The notes below the pieces were generated by a model, which was not told where the DNA came from, searched no databases, and was given only the letters and a program-made list of their open reading frames with translations. The position numbers and the translations under genes were made by a program. Positions 34,557 to 41,862 of a DNA stretch of 64,000 nucleotides are shown in pieces. Every line of letters starts with the position of its first letter. Position 1 is the stretch's first letter. Origin of the DNA: Ectopseudomonas mendocina (GTDB lineage Bacteria > Pseudomonadota > Gammaproteobacteria > Pseudomonadales > Pseudomonadaceae); assembly GCF_016008875.1 (NCBI RefSeq), contig NZ_JADTQG010000015.1, forward strand, positions 120,288 to 184,287, read 5' to 3'.

Positions 34557-35417
34557 TCAGAAGTGATACTTGACCAGTGCCTGCACGGCGGTCTGGTCGA
34601 AGCGGTCGCCCGTGCCATCCACCGGTTTCACGCCATACTTGGCGCGCCACATGTTGATTTCGGTGCCCACATAGAGCTGACGTTCCTTGCCGAACAGGGC
34701 CTTGCCCGCATCCCACTTGACCTGGATCGAGGAGCCGACCGAGGTCTGAGTGCCGGCGTCGCGCGAGGGCGAGCGCCAGTCGACGAAACCGTCGACCACG
34801 AAATCCTGGTCGCCCAGGCTGAAAGGGTACGCCGCGCTGACGGTTAGCTGGGTGGCGTAGCCGTTGCTGTCGGCATCGTTGAAGAAGGTGTGGTTGTTGA
34901 TCTTCACCTGATACAGGTTGGTCTTGAAGTAGTTGAAGCCGGGAATCTCCCAGTCCAGGCCGACGCCGTACAGGTAGTTCTCCGGCCCCGGACCGCCTTC
35001 GCCTTTCTCGTAGGTGAAGGCCGCGAATACATCCTTGATCGGGCCGGCAGCCAGCTTTTGCCCGGTCAGCCAGCTCAGGCTGACGCGCGGCGAGAACTCC
35101 ATGTAGTAGAAGCTGTTGCGGTCGTGCTGGCGGAAGGTGCCATTGTCGAAGCTGCCGCGTGTCTGCACGTTGTCGGCGCGGATGTAGTCGAGGAAGTAGA
35201 AGATGTCGCCCCAGGCCCAGCCGCTGGCGTGCTCGAAGGTGAAGGTGGTCTGGGTGCGCTGCTCTTCGCCATTGAAGTTCATGCGCTGGAAGTTCTCGCC
35301 ATACAGGTACGACAGGCTGTTGTCCTGCCAGAGCAGCAGGTCGCCGGCGAGCGCCTGCTGGCCGCAGAGCAGTCCGGCAGAGAGGGCCAGGCAGTGAGGC
35401 AGATGCTTGAGTTTCAT
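34557..35417 (-). CDS. Outer membrane channel of the OmpK/Tsx family
   Basis: A 286-residue outer-membrane beta-barrel with a signal peptide (residues 1-24, cleaving after QALA) and a terminal Phe. It resembles Vibrio OmpK and the nucleoside channel Tsx: DLLLWQDNSLSYLYG at the mature N terminus, TFEHASGWAWGDIFYFLDY, and a C-terminal strand ending VKYHF. Tsx channels pass nucleosides, so its place among nucleobase permease genes suggests outer-membrane purine uptake. It is just downstream of the xanthine/urate permease gene on the same strand, with a 66-87 bp gap. Confidence 0.9.
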   Translation of the reverse strand: MKLKHLPHCLALSAGLLCGQQALAGDLLLWQDNSLSYLYGENFQRMNFNGEEQRTQTTFTFEHASGWAWGDIFYFLDYIRADNVQTRGSFDNGTFRQHDRNSFYYMEFSPRVSLSWLTGQKLAAGPIKDVFAAFTYEKGEGGPGPENYLYGVGLDWEIPGFNYFKTNLYQVKINNHTFFNDADSNGYATQLTVSAAYPFSLGDQDFVVDGFVDWRSPSRDAGTQTSVGSSIQVKWDAGKALFGKERQLYVGTEINMWRAKYGVKPVDGTGDRFDQTAVQALVKYHF

Positions 35418-35500
35418 GAATTGTCCTTGTTTTTGAGGTGCAAGCAGGTGCCTCCCGGCAGCAGGCTGCCGGGAGTGGAATCGATGACGCGGTTAACGGG

Positions 35501-37003
35501 TCAGCTGGTGCGCGCGTCCGGGGTGAGGTCGCGGCTCAGGGTCTTGAGGTTGCCGTCGTCGACGCTATCGTCGTCCTGGCGGTTCTGCAGCACGGTGTGC
35601 AGGTGCGCCTCGGGGTCGTAGTCGTCCTCTTCCACTTCCTGCTGTTCGTCTGGCAGGAAAATGTTCAGCACGATGGCGCTGAAGGCTCCGATGGTGATCG
35701 GTGAGCCGAAGATGTTCTTCAGCACGTCCGGCATGTGTGAGAGCACATCCGGCACGCCAGCTACGCCCAGGCCCAGGCCCAGGGAAATGGCCACGATCAG
35801 CACGTTACGGCGGTGCAGACCGGCTTCGCTGAGAATCTTGATGCCGGCCACCGCGACGGTGCCGAACATGATCAGGGTGGCGCCGCCAAGTACCGGCTTG
35901 GGCATCAGTTGCAGCACCGCGCCCACTACCGGGAACAGGCCGAGCAAAACCAGAATGCCGGCGATGTAGAAGGCCACGTGGCGGCTGGCTACGCCGGTGA
36001 GCTGAATCACCCCGTTGTTCTGGCTGAAGGTGGTCATCGGCAGGCTGTTGAACATGGCGGCGACCGCCGAGTTGCAGCCGTCGGCCAGTACTCCGGACTT
36101 GATCCGGCGCATGTACAGCGGGCCCTTGACCGGCTGCCTGGAGATGATCGAGTTGGCAGTCAGGTCGCCAGCGGTTTCCAGCGGAGTGATCAGGAAGATC
36201 ACGGCGATGGGCACGAAGGCGATCCAGTCGAAGCCGAAGCCATACTTGAACGGCTGCGGCACGCTGATCAGCGGTACATCGGCCATGTTGGCGAAATCTA
36301 CCCGGCCGGTGAACCAGGCAACGGCGAAGCCGAGCGTCAGGCCGATGATCACCGCGGACAGGCGCAGCACCTGCGACGAGACGCGGTTGAGCACGACGAT
36401 AGTGCCCAGCACCAGGCCGCCGAGGGCGAGATGATGCAACGCGCCAAGATCCGGTGCGCCGTAGCCGCCGGCCAGGTCGGTCATGCCGACCTTAATCAGC
36501 GACAGGCCCATCAGGCAGATGATGGTGCCGGTCACCACCGGGGTGATGACCTTGCGCAGCTTGTTGATGAACTGGCTGAAGGCGATCTCGACGAAGGCAG
36601 CGCAGAAGCAGATGCCGAACAGCGTGGCGAGTATTTCCTCCTCGCTGGCTCCGCGCCCTTTGACGATAAAGCCGGCGCTGAGCACCACGCTGAGGAAGCC
36701 GAAACTGGTGCCCTGCAGACATAGCAGGCCTGAGCCGATCGGGCCGATGCGTTTGGCCTGGACGAAGGTGCCAAGGCCGGAAACGAACAAGGCCATGCTC
36801 ACCAGATAGGGTACATGGGCGCCGAGGCCCAGAGCGCTACCGACGATCAGGGTAGGGGTGATGATGCCGACGAAGCTGGCCAGCACATGCTGCAGCGCCG
36901 CGAAGATGGCTGGGGCGAACGCGGGCGTGTCGTCCAGCTGGTAGATCAGGTCGCTGTTGCCGGCGGGCGCAGCGGGAGCTTGGGTGTTGCTGTCTGTGGT
37001 CAT
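35501..37003 (-). CDS. NCS2/NAT-family xanthine/uric acid permease
   Basis: A 500-residue NCS2 purine permease. It has the TM1 histidine region (ALQHVLASFVGIITPT) and the NAT signature QNNGVIQLTG, as in E. coli UacT/XanQ. It also has ITPLETAGDLTANS, the conserved-acid stretch. A hydrophilic acidic C terminus follows (DEQQEVEEDDYDPEA). I chose ATG at 37003, which has AGG 7 nt upstream; ATG at 37018 is the alternative. Urate or xanthine is the probable substrate, judging from the motif and from the adjacent urate hydroxylase gene puuD. Confidence 0.92.
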   Translation of the reverse strand: MTTDSNTQAPAAPAGNSDLIYQLDDTPAFAPAIFAALQHVLASFVGIITPTLIVGSALGLGAHVPYLVSMALFVSGLGTFVQAKRIGPIGSGLLCLQGTSFGFLSVVLSAGFIVKGRGASEEEILATLFGICFCAAFVEIAFSQFINKLRKVITPVVTGTIICLMGLSLIKVGMTDLAGGYGAPDLGALHHLALGGLVLGTIVVLNRVSSQVLRLSAVIIGLTLGFAVAWFTGRVDFANMADVPLISVPQPFKYGFGFDWIAFVPIAVIFLITPLETAGDLTANSIISRQPVKGPLYMRRIKSGVLADGCNSAVAAMFNSLPMTTFSQNNGVIQLTGVASRHVAFYIAGILVLLGLFPVVGAVLQLMPKPVLGGATLIMFGTVAVAGIKILSEAGLHRRNVLIVAISLGLGLGVAGVPDVLSHMPDVLKNIFGSPITIGAFSAIVLNIFLPDEQQEVEEDDYDPEAHLHTVLQNRQDDDSVDDGNLKTLSRDLTPDARTS

Positions 37004-37122
37004 GTCGTAGCCTGCCATTTTGTTTTTATACGGTCATGGGCTTGCACGAGGCTTCACGGCACCTCTCGTCCTGGCCGATAGAAACTTGTCTAGTCGGTCA
37101 GAATGTTCCCGACTATAGCAAC

Positions 37123-37132
37123 TTGTGGACAT
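37123..37132. promoter_or_regulatory. Weaker operator-like site upstream of the xanthine/urate permease
   Basis: TTGTGGACAT matches the TTGTxxACAA pattern less well. It lies 34 bp from the perfect site at 37157 and 120 bp from the permease start. Confidence 0.35.
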
Positions 37133-37156
37133 GGTTAAAAACAATTTATTTATCGA

Positions 37157-37166
37157 TTGTGCACAA
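37157..37166. promoter_or_regulatory. Perfect operator palindrome TTGTGCACAA
   Basis: A fully symmetric 10-bp palindrome lies 154 bp upstream of the xanthine/urate permease start. It abuts the T tract of the puuD terminator. Confidence 0.6.
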
Positions 37167-37206
37167 AAAATGAACCGCCGGTCAGCTCGCGCTGCCGGCG
37201 GTTCAT
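37164..37206 (-). terminator. Rho-independent terminator of the puuE-uraD-allA-puuD operon
   Basis: On the minus strand a perfect 11-bp stem (ATGAACCGCCG / CGGCGGTTCAT) is followed by TTTTTT, 48 bp after the puuD stop. The T tract runs directly into the TTGTGCACAA operator. Confidence 0.87.
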
Positions 37207-37254
37207 GGATGTAAAAAGATGCCGCGCCAGTCACGGGCGCGACATGTGTGGCAA

Positions 37255-38592
37255 TCAGTTGATCTGCGCGCCCTCGGCGATCCAGCTGCCGATCAGGTCG
37301 CGCTCGTCCTGAGTCATTTGGGTGATATTGCCCAGCGGCATGATCTGCGTGGCCACGGTCTGGGCGTGGATCTTGGCCGCCTGCGCCTTCATCTGCTCCG
37401 GGGTATCGAGCATCAGGCCGGCCGGTGCAGCGCTGAACATCGGGCTACTGGGGCTGGCTGAATGGCACACGGTGCAGCGCTCGTGAATCACGTTTTCGAC
37501 CTTGGCGAAGTCGCTGCTGGTGGCAGGTGCCGCGCTATCGGCGGCCGCTGGCGACTCCGCGCTGGCGTCGGTCTTGGCCTGGGCGTCTTGCGTAGCGGGT
37601 TCGCTGGGCGTGGCGGGGTTGCCAGGGCGTCCCGTGGCAGGTACGGGAGCGTACTTGATCGCCGGGGCTTGAGCCGTCGCCGGTGCGCTGACCGATTTGC
37701 TGTGCGGGCTGGTGACGTAAGCCAGGCAGATCATGCCCAGCGCTGCGGCCGGCAAGGTCCAGACGTACTTGCTGCTGTCGTGGCGGGTGTTGAAGTAATG
37801 ACGCACCAGCACGGCCAGAATCGCGATGCCGGCCAGGATTGCCCAGTTGTACTGGCTGCCGTAAGTGCTCGGGAAGTGATTGCTGATCATGATGAACAGC
37901 ACCGGCAGGGTGAAATAGTTGTTGTGGCGCGAACGCAGCAAGCCCTTGGCCGGCAGCAGCGGATCTGGCGTCGTGTTGGTTTCGATCGCCTTAACCAGCG
38001 CACGCTGGGCCGGCATGATGGTGAAGAACACGTTGCCGACCATGATGGTGCCGATGATGGCGCCGACATGGATATAGGCCGCGCGGCCGCTGAAAATCTG
38101 GCTGAAGCCATAGGCCGCCGCGATGATCAGCACGAAGAGCACGGCGCCGAGCAGGGCGGGGCGTTTGCCCAGCGGCGAGTCGCAGAGAACGTGGTAGATC
38201 ACATAGCTGACCGCCATGGAGCCGAGGCCGATGGCGATGCCCATCGCCGGAGACAGTTCGACGCCCGGCTTGACCAGGTACAGGCTGGGGTTGAGGTAAT
38301 ACACCACCAGCAGCAGGGCGACGCCCGACAACCAGGTGAAGTAGGCCTCCCATTTGAACCAGTGCAGGTTCTCCGGCATTTTCGGCGGGGCCAGCTTGTA
38401 CTTTTCCAGGTGGTAGATGCCACCGCCGTGAATCGCCCAGAGGTCGCCCGACAGGCCGTCGCGCGGGTTGCTGCGGTTGAGGTTGTTCTCCAGCCAGACG
38501 AAATAGAAGGATGCGCCGATCCAGGCGACGCCGGTGATCATATGGATCCAGCGGATGCCCAGGTTTAGCCACTCGGTGAAATGTGCTTCCAC
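37255..38592 (-). CDS. puuD: Urate hydroxylase PuuD (membrane urate oxidase with cytochrome c domain)
   Basis: A 445-residue inner-membrane protein that oxidises urate to 5-hydroxyisourate. The N-terminal ~300 residues form about eight transmembrane helices (DUF989-like, WLNLGIRWIHMITGVAWIGA). A Pro/Ala-rich linker follows, then a C-terminal cytochrome c domain with CTVCH (C373-H377) and a likely axial Met in QIMPLGN. It therefore passes electrons to the respiratory chain rather than making H2O2, and it needs the haem-attachment machinery encoded at the start of the window. It is the last gene of the puuE operon, 47 bp after allA. Confidence 0.95.
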   Translation of the reverse strand: MEAHFTEWLNLGIRWIHMITGVAWIGASFYFVWLENNLNRSNPRDGLSGDLWAIHGGGIYHLEKYKLAPPKMPENLHWFKWEAYFTWLSGVALLLVVYYLNPSLYLVKPGVELSPAMGIAIGLGSMAVSYVIYHVLCDSPLGKRPALLGAVLFVLIIAAAYGFSQIFSGRAAYIHVGAIIGTIMVGNVFFTIMPAQRALVKAIETNTTPDPLLPAKGLLRSRHNNYFTLPVLFIMISNHFPSTYGSQYNWAILAGIAILAVLVRHYFNTRHDSSKYVWTLPAAALGMICLAYVTSPHSKSVSAPATAQAPAIKYAPVPATGRPGNPATPSEPATQDAQAKTDASAESPAAADSAAPATSSDFAKVENVIHERCTVCHSASPSSPMFSAAPAGLMLDTPEQMKAQAAKIHAQTVATQIMPLGNITQMTQDERDLIGSWIAEGAQIN

Positions 38593-38639
38593 GATTCGTA
38601 CCTCTTCCCCGGGGGAGGCACGCCAGCCCCGGGCTTCTC

Positions 38640-39143
38640 TTATTGGTGGGGTTTGAGGAGAAGGAGCTCGTCCTCATTGAAGAAATGCTCATCGCAGTTG
38701 TTACCGGAACCACTGCGATCAACCACCAGGAAGTCATCCCGCTTTTCGATCGTCAGCACCGGGTGGTGCCAGACGCCGCGATGGTAATTGACGCCCTGCC
38801 TGCCATTGCTGAGGAAGGCACGGACGGACCCTGATACAGGTACATCGCCAAGTGGCGCGACCACGATCAGAAAGGGGTTGCCGAGCAGCGGGATGAAAGC
38901 CTGGCTGCCCAGCGGATGGCGTTCCAGCATGCGGATGGTCAACGGCATTTCCAGTGCCTCGGCACTGAAGATGCTGATGATGGCCTTGTCCTCCGGCTGT
39001 ACGGTCTCCACGGTGGCCAGCTTGTGATAGCGGCGGGTGGAGCCGTTGTTGATCATGAAGAAGTCGCTGCCGTCGGTTTCGATCACGTCACCGAAAGGGG
39101 CGAAGGCTTCTTTGCTCAGGGGCTCGATGGTCAGGCTACGCAT
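38640..39143 (-). CDS. allA: Ureidoglycolate lyase
   Basis: A 167-residue AllA-family cupin that splits ureidoglycolate to glyoxylate and urea. It shows MRSLTIEPLSKEAFAPFGDVIET, the FIPLLGNPFLIVVAP strand and the GVNYHRGVWHHPVLT metal/substrate motif. ATG at 39143 is the family start; the longer frame overlaps uraD antisense coding. There is only a weak ribosome-binding site, so translation is probably coupled to uraD 41 bp upstream. Its substrate requires an allantoicase, which is not in this window. Confidence 0.95.
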   Translation of the reverse strand: MRSLTIEPLSKEAFAPFGDVIETDGSDFFMINNGSTRRYHKLATVETVQPEDKAIISIFSAEALEMPLTIRMLERHPLGSQAFIPLLGNPFLIVVAPLGDVPVSGSVRAFLSNGRQGVNYHRGVWHHPVLTIEKRDDFLVVDRSGSGNNCDEHFFNEDELLLLKPHQ

Positions 39144-39184
39144 GGCTGTTCTACTTGTTCTGTTCGATTGAAAGGGCGGCAGTG

Positions 39185-39700
39185 TTACAGCTGCTGCAGA
39201 CGGAAGAGGGCGATCTTGTTGATCTCGGCCAGGGCGGTGGCGAACTCCTGCTCCGGTGTGTTGTGAATGCGCTCCTCGAAGGCGGCCAGGATCTGGTGGC
39301 GGTTGCTGCCCTTGACGGCCTTGATGAAGGGGAAGCCGAACTTGGCCTTGTAGGCGTCGTTGAGCTCGGTGAAGCGGGCGAACTCCTCGGCGGTGCATTC
39401 ATGGATGCCGGCACCGGACTGTTCAGCAGTGCTGGAGGCAGTCAGTTCGCCGCGTACGGCAGCTTTGCCGGCCAGATCCGGGTGGGCGTTGATCAGTGCC
39501 AACTGCGCATCGGCGCTGGCGGACAGGAGGATGTCGGCCATGCGCTGGTGCAGGCTGTCGATATCGTCCACGTTTTTGTCCAGACCGAGGTTGTAGGCTT
39601 TCTCGGCGACCCAGGGCGAGTGCTCGTAGATGTCGGCGAAGGCAGCGACGAATTCTTCGCGGCTCAGCTGGGACGGGGTCAGGGTTTGGAAACGGCTCAT
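39185..39700 (-). CDS. uraD: OHCU decarboxylase UraD
   Basis: A 171-residue 2-oxo-4-hydroxy-4-carboxy-5-ureidoimidazoline decarboxylase, making (S)-allantoin. Family features: FVAAFADIYEHSPWVAEKAY, the catalytic-histidine motif INAHPDLAGKAA, and GFPFIKAVKGSNRHQILAAFEER near the C terminus. ATG at 39700 lies 11 bp after the puuE stop. The partner enzyme UraH is encoded divergently on the other side of puuE. Confidence 0.95.
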   Translation of the reverse strand: MSRFQTLTPSQLSREEFVAAFADIYEHSPWVAEKAYNLGLDKNVDDIDSLHQRMADILLSASADAQLALINAHPDLAGKAAVRGELTASSTAEQSGAGIHECTAEEFARFTELNDAYKAKFGFPFIKAVKGSNRHQILAAFEERIHNTPEQEFATALAEINKIALFRLQQL

Positions 39701-39711
39701 GGACGGCTCTC

Positions 39712-40638
39712 TCATTCGGTCGCGCGGAAGGGATGGGTGGCGTGCCAGTGTCTGGCGATGTCGACGCGGCGGGCGCACCAGACCTTGTCATGGCTTTTCA
39801 CGTAGTCGATGAAGCGCGCCAGCGAGGCCAGGCGCGCCGGGCGGCCGAGCAGGCGGCAGTGCATGCCGATCGACAGCATCTTCGGCGCGCCGGCCTGGCC
39901 TTCGGCGTAGAGCACGTCGAAGGCATCCTTGAGGTACTCGAAGAAATCGTCGCCTTTGTTGAAGCCCTGTACCTGGGTGAAGCGCATGTCGTTGGTGTCC
40001 AGGGTGTAGGGGATCACCAGATGCGGCTTCTCTGCGCTGCTGGCCGGGTCCCAGTAGGGCAGGTCGTCGTCGTAGGTATCGGAGTCATAGAGGAAACCGC
40101 CTTCCTCACGCACGATGCGTCGGGTGTTCGGGCCTAGGCGCCCGGTGTACCAGCCCAGCGGGCGTTCACCAGTCAGCTCGGTGAGGATGCGGATGGCCTC
40201 GAGCATGTGCTCGCGCTCGGTGGCTTCGTCCATGTTCTGATAGTCGATCCAGCGGTAGCCATGGCTGCAGATCTCGTGCCCGGCGTTGACCATCTCGCGG
40301 ATCACCTCGGGGTGACGCTGGGCGGCCATGGCCACGGCAAAGATGGTCAGCGGGATGTCGTGCTTCTTGAACAGCTCGAGCAGGCGCCACACGCCGGCGC
40401 GGCTGCCGTACTCGTAGAGCGACTCCATGCACAGGTTACGCTGGCCCTGCAGTGGCTGCGCGGCGACCATCTCGGAGAGGAAGGCCTCGGATTCCTTGTC
40501 CCCATGAAGAATGTTGCGCTCGCCGCCTTCTTCGTAATTGAGCACGAAGGACAGGGCGATACGAGCGTCGCCCGGCCATTGCGGATGGGGTGGGTTCGCG
40601 CCGTAGCCGATCAGATCGCGTGGGTAATCAGCATTCAC
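39712..40638 (-). CDS. puuE: Allantoinase PuuE (polysaccharide-deacetylase fold)
   Basis: A 308-residue metal-independent allantoinase of the PuuE type, hydrolysing allantoin to allantoate. It has YPRDLIGYGANPPHPQWPGDARIALSF at the N terminus and GHEICSHGYRWIDYQ in the catalytic region. The start is GTG at 40638 with AGGAAG 6 nt upstream; the longer frame has no support. It is the first gene of puuE-uraD-allA-puuD and has a perfect TTGTATACAA operator 75 bp upstream. Confidence 0.95.
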   Translation of the reverse strand: MNADYPRDLIGYGANPPHPQWPGDARIALSFVLNYEEGGERNILHGDKESEAFLSEMVAAQPLQGQRNLCMESLYEYGSRAGVWRLLELFKKHDIPLTIFAVAMAAQRHPEVIREMVNAGHEICSHGYRWIDYQNMDEATEREHMLEAIRILTELTGERPLGWYTGRLGPNTRRIVREEGGFLYDSDTYDDDLPYWDPASSAEKPHLVIPYTLDTNDMRFTQVQGFNKGDDFFEYLKDAFDVLYAEGQAGAPKMLSIGMHCRLLGRPARLASLARFIDYVKSHDKVWCARRVDIARHWHATHPFRATE

Positions 40639-40712
40639 TGCAGTCTTCCTATCTGGAGCGTTGCGGTCACTGCGTGCGGGATAATCGACGGCTACGCGAC
40701 CGGGATGAGTAA

Positions 40713-40722
40713 TTGTATACAA
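40713..40722. promoter_or_regulatory. Perfect operator palindrome TTGTATACAA upstream of puuE
   Basis: A 10-bp perfect palindrome lies 75 bp before the puuE GTG, in the 402-bp region divergent from uraH. Confidence 0.65.
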
Positions 40723-40893
40723 AGTTAATTGCTGTTTGTAAATCGACTTTTCATCATTTTCTTCGCGGTGCGTGGCCATGGAGAAATTGACCAGATGGCC
40801 AGCAATGCGCGCGGGTTGTGCCGTGATTGCTAGCTGGGGATGGGGTGACTAGTGAACTGCTTTGGTGCGTTTAGGGTATGGCTATTGGATTTA

Positions 40894-40903
40894 TTGTGTA
40901 CAA
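40894..40903. promoter_or_regulatory. Operator TTGTGTACAA upstream of uraH
   Basis: Nearly symmetric TTGTGTACAA lies in an AT-rich stretch 138 bp before the uraH start and 98 bp before the small upstream frame. It is 181 bp from the puuE site, so each divergent unit has its own copy. Confidence 0.65.
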
Positions 40904-41000
40904 TTTTTGATTAAAGTGTTTTATGTTCTGACTGCGTGCTATCCTGCCATCGCGTCGGTGCACTGCGACGAGCCGATTTCAACAAAGTAGAGGAGGTGTG

Positions 41001-41096
41001 ATGTTCGCCGGGCGCTGGTCGCCACGAGCATCCGAGACCCATGGGACGATTGACTACACACGTACTGGATGCCGCGCATGGCTGCCCAGGCAGTGA
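41001..41096 (+). CDS. Possible 31-codon leader ORF overlapping the uraH start
   Basis: An ATG 4 nt after a strong AGGAGG opens a 31-residue frame (MFAGRWSPRASETHG...) that stops at 41096, 56 bp inside uraH and in another frame. uraH itself has only a weak ribosome-binding site. It is either a translated leader that couples initiation of uraH, or a chance frame whose Shine-Dalgarno serves uraH poorly. Confidence 0.35.
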   Translation: MFAGRWSPRASETHGTIDYTRTGCRAWLPRQ

Positions 41097-41394
41097 CATC
41101 AAGGTCGAGCTGTACCGCGTCGAAGGCGCGCAGCTGGAACTGATCAACACCGTTACCACCAACCACGATGGCCGTTGCGATGCACCGGTGCTGCAGGGCG
41201 ATGATTACCGCACGGGCGTCTATCAACTGCACTTCCATGCCGGCGACTACTACCGCGCCCGTGGCGTGAAGCTGCCTGAGCCTGCCTTTCTCGATGTGGT
41301 CGTGCTGCGCTTCGGCATCGATGCCGGTCAGGAGCATTACCACGTGCCGCTGCTGATTTCTCCCTATAGCTACTCCACCTACCGCGGTAGCTGA
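41041..41394 (+). CDS. uraH: 5-hydroxyisourate hydrolase (transthyretin-like)
   Basis: A 117-residue HIUase, converting the PuuD product to OHCU. It opens with GRLTTHVLDAAHGCPGSDI (catalytic His in THVLD), has NHDGRCDAPVL and the metal/His site YQLHFHAGDYYRA, and ends in the diagnostic YRGS. An in-frame stop (TGA at 40999-41001) lies just upstream, so ATG 41041 is the only sensible start. It is divergent from puuE and followed by a clear terminator. Confidence 0.96.
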   Translation: MGRLTTHVLDAAHGCPGSDIKVELYRVEGAQLELINTVTTNHDGRCDAPVLQGDDYRTGVYQLHFHAGDYYRARGVKLPEPAFLDVVVLRFGIDAGQEHYHVPLLISPYSYSTYRGS

Positions 41395-41455
41395 TGACTG
41401 GCGGGCCGTCCGCCAGACGAATGCTTGTCACCCTCAGACTCGTTTGAGTCCTTAC

Positions 41456-41482
41456 GCCCGCTCACACTGCGGGCTTTTTTTT
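41456..41482 (+). terminator. Rho-independent terminator of uraH
   Basis: The stem GCCCG / CGGGC with loop CTCACACTG is followed by eight T residues, 61 bp after the uraH stop. Confidence 0.88.
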
Positions 41483-41735
41483 GCGCGAACGTTTTTGCCA
41501 GGGCTAAGACATTGTCCAATGTTGCTGTGTGGTCAGGTGACGTCCTTGGTACGGAGCGTGCTTGCGGGCACCAAGTTGGGTGAACTCCATGGCGCTGCGT
41601 GCGGACCCTACCGATGCACGTTGACCTAGTTCCAATGCAAATTTGGGACCGATAGCTGTCAGTCAACAGAAACGCTGCGGCTGCTTTTGCAGGGGCACGG
41701 GTGTTTTGCCTGATCGGGCTGTTACTACCAAAGAT

Positions 41736-41803
41736 CTTCGCGGACAAGTCCGCTCCCACGAAAGCACTGCCTGTGTTCTGTGGGAGCGGACTTGTCCGCG
41801 AAG
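41736..41803. repeat. REPIN between uraH and the AzgA-like gene
   Basis: CTTCGCGGACAAGTCCGCTCC and GGAGCGGACTTGTCCGCGAAG are exact inverted copies around a spacer. They lie in the 468-bp gap between the convergent genes, where I otherwise see no coding sequence. Confidence 0.88.
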
Positions 41804-41862
41804 CTTTTGTTCTCAATGACTGCTACGGCGATGAGCTTTTGATCATCGCCTCGAGCTTGTCG

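Noticed and set aside
40999..41041. Frameshift that truncated the N terminus of uraH
   Set aside because: The protein from ATG 41041 already begins at the usual family start (GRLTTHVLDAAHG), so no residues are missing. The upstream frame is better viewed as a leader.
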